From Lysobacteraceae bacterium (GTDB lineage: Bacteria > Pseudomonadota > Gammaproteobacteria > Xanthomonadales > Xanthomonadaceae): a stretch of 9,994 nt of DNA. A program made the position numbers and the translations under genes. The stretch covers positions 1-9,994 of the forward strand of contig DMID01000184.1 of NCBI GenBank assembly GCA_003449195.1, read 5' to 3'. The notes below the pieces were generated by a model. That model was given only the letters and a program-made list of their open reading frames with translations. It had not been told where the DNA came from and did no database searches. This document shows positions 8,338 to 9,994 of this stretch, piece by piece. Position 1 is the stretch's first letter, and every line of letters begins with the position of its first letter.

Positions 8338-9994
8338 TCACAGCGTGCGCTGGACCTCGATGCGCTCGAAGCACTCGATGTGGTCGCCGGCCTTGACGTC
8401 GTCGTAGGCCTTCACGCCGATGCCGCACTCGGTGCCGCTGCGGACCTCGTCCACGTTCTCCTTGAAGCGACGCAGCGATTCCAGCTCGCCTTCGAAGATG
8501 ACGGTGCTGTCGCGCAGCACGCGGATCGGCTTGTTCCGCTTGACCACGCCCTCGATGACCATGCAGCCGGCAACGGCGCCGAACTTGGAGCTGCGGAACA
8601 CGTCGCGCACCTCCGCGGTACCGATGATCTCCTCGCGGATTTCCACGCCGAGCAAGCCGGAAGCCACCTGCTTCACCTGGTCGATCACGTCGTAGATGAT
8701 CGAGAAGTAGCGCAGATCCACGCCATTGGCTTCGATGATCTTGCGCGCCGAGGCATCGGCACGCACGTTGAAGCCGATCACCGTGGCCTTGGAGGCGACG
8801 GCGGAATTGGCATCCGACTCGGTGATGCCGCCGACGCCGGCGTGGATCACGTTGATGCGGATCTGCTCGTTGGACAACGCCACCAGCGACTGCCTCAGCG
8901 CTTCCACCGAACCCTGCACGTCGGCCTTGATCAACAGGTTGAGCACCTGCTGCTCTTCGCCCTGACCCATCTGGGCCATGATGTCTTCCATGCGGTTGCC
9001 GGCCTGCTTGACCAGACGCGACTCGCGCTTCTTGGTCTCGCGCTGCTGGGCCACGCTCTTGGCCAGACGCTCGTCGTCGACCACGACGAAATCGTCGCCG
9101 GCATCCGGCACGCCCGACAGGCCGAGCACCTGCACCGGAATCGACGGACCGGCCGATTCGGGCTGGCCGCCGGTTTCGTCGAACAACGCACGCACGCGGC
9201 CGTATTGGATGCCGCACACGAGGTAGTCGCCCTTCTTCAGTTGCCCCTGCTGGACCAGCACCGTCGCGACCGGGCCACGGCCCTTGTCCAGCGAGGACTC
9301 CAGCACCACGCCGCTGGCGCGGCCTTCGCGCGGCGCCCTCAGCTCCAGCACTTCGGCCTGCAGCGAGATCGCGTCGAGCAGTTCGTCCACGCCTTGGCCG
9401 GTCTTGGCCGAGAGTTCGACGAACTGGGTATCGCCACCGAATTCCTCGGCCACCACATCCTGCGCAAGCAGCTCGTTCTTCACGCGCAGCGGGTCGGCAC
9501 CGGACTTGTCGATCTTGTTGACCGCCACGATCAGCGGCACGCCGGCCGCCTTGGCCTGCTGCACCGACTCGATGGTCTGCGGCATCACGCCGTCATCGGC
9601 GGCCACCACGAGCACCACGATGTCGGTGATCTTGGCGCCACGGGCACGCATCGCACTGAACGCGGCATGGCCCGGGGTATCGAGGAAACTGATCACGCCC
9701 TTGGCGGTTTCGACGTGGTAGGCACCGATGTGCTGGGTGATGCCACCCGCCTCGCCCGAAGCCACCTTGGTGCGACGGATGTAATCCAGCAGCGAGGTCT
9801 TGCCGTGATCGACATGGCCCATGATGGTGACCACCGGCGGACGCGGCCGGGCATCGGCCTGCGCGTCTTCGGTCTGCGCCAGCAGCTCGCTTTCGGCGTC
9901 GTTGTCGCTGGCGCGCACCACCTTGTGGCCGAGCTCCTCGGTCACCAGCGCGGCGGTATCGAAATCGATGGTCTGGGTGATGGTGGCCATCACG
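8338..9994 (-). CDS. infB: Translation initiation factor IF-2 (5' end outside the window)
   Basis: This GTPase brings initiator fMet-tRNA to the 30S subunit and promotes 50S joining. About 551 codons are present and the frame is open to the window edge, so the true start and the long N-terminal extension lie beyond it. The fragment opens in the IF2_N region ([14 protein letters not shown]). The G domain follows: G1 GHVDHGKTS (59-67 of the fragment), G3 DTPGH (105-109, with the catalytic His), G4 NKID (159-162) and G5 SAK. The remaining domains, including the fMet-tRNA-binding C2 domain, run to the stop at 8338 with the family ending. A GTG-ATG pair sits at the very edge (9988-9993); it could be an internal start of a short isoform, but its upstream sequence is not visible. 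It heads the infB-rbfA-truB-rpsO-pnp order. Confidence 0.97.
   Translation of the reverse strand, partial: VMATITQTIDFDTAALVTEELGHKVVRASDNDAESELLAQTEDAQADARPRPPVVTIMGHVDHGKTSLLDYIRRTKVASGEAGGITQHIGAYHVETAKGVISFLDTPGHAAFSAMRARGAKITDIVVLVVAADDGVMPQTIESVQQAKAAGVPLIVAVNKIDKSGADPLRVKNELLAQDVVAEEFGGDTQFVELSAKTGQGVDELLDAISLQAEVLELRAPREGRASGVVLESSLDKGRGPVATVLVQQGQLKKGDYLVCGIQYGRVRALFDETGGQPESAGPSIPVQVLGLSGVPDAGDDFVVVDDERLAKSVAQQRETKKRESRLVKQAGNRMEDIMAQMGQGEEQQVLNLLIKADVQGSVEALRQSLVALSNEQIRINVIHAGVGGITESDANSAVASKATVIGFNVRADASARKIIEANGVDLRYFSIIYDVIDQVKQVASGLLGVEIREEIIGTAEVRDVFRSSKFGAVAGCMVIEGVVKRNKPIRVLRDSTVIFEGELESLRRFKENVDEVRSGTECGIGVKAYDDVKAGDHIECFERIEVQRTL

Overview
This is a GC-rich window of ordinary chromosome. 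It most likely comes from a gammaproteobacterium of the Xanthomonadales/Lysobacterales type. That placement is an inference from the high GC content, the gene order infB-rbfA-truB-rpsO-pnp, and the style of the H-NS-like and acyl-CoA synthetase proteins. I cannot place it to genus. I see no mobile element, CRISPR array, phage gene or other sign of recent transfer, and no new multi-gene system.

Left part (1-1414): the first bases hold the start of a divergent minus-strand gene, probably a small proline/alanine-rich lipoprotein that runs off the left edge. Next comes rnd (ribonuclease D, plus strand), which converges on a minus-strand ACSF2-type acyl-CoA synthetase. A 12-bp GC-rich hairpin separates the two stop codons.

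Middle (3110-4111): an alanine tRNA with anticodon CGC sits in its own minus-strand unit, with a good promoter and a strong intrinsic terminator. Upstream of it lies an H-NS family nucleoid protein gene on the same strand, and then the intrinsic terminator of pnp.

Right part (4056-9994): a minus-strand translation and RNA-processing cluster runs, in transcription order, infB (5' end outside the window), rbfA, truB, rpsO, pnp. This is the distal half of the conserved nusA-infB operon. The products load initiator tRNA (IF-2), mature the 30S subunit (RbfA, S15), make pseudouridine 55 in tRNA (TruB) and degrade RNA (PNPase). A near-consensus promoter precedes rpsO and an intrinsic terminator lies between rpsO and pnp, so rpsO can be transcribed on its own and pnp is probably reached by read-through or a second promoter. 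The gaps between infB, rbfA and truB hold strong RNA hairpins without U-tracts, which are the most interesting unexplained structures here.

No gene-free stretch exceeds 300 bases; the longest is the 225-base rbfA-truB gap.
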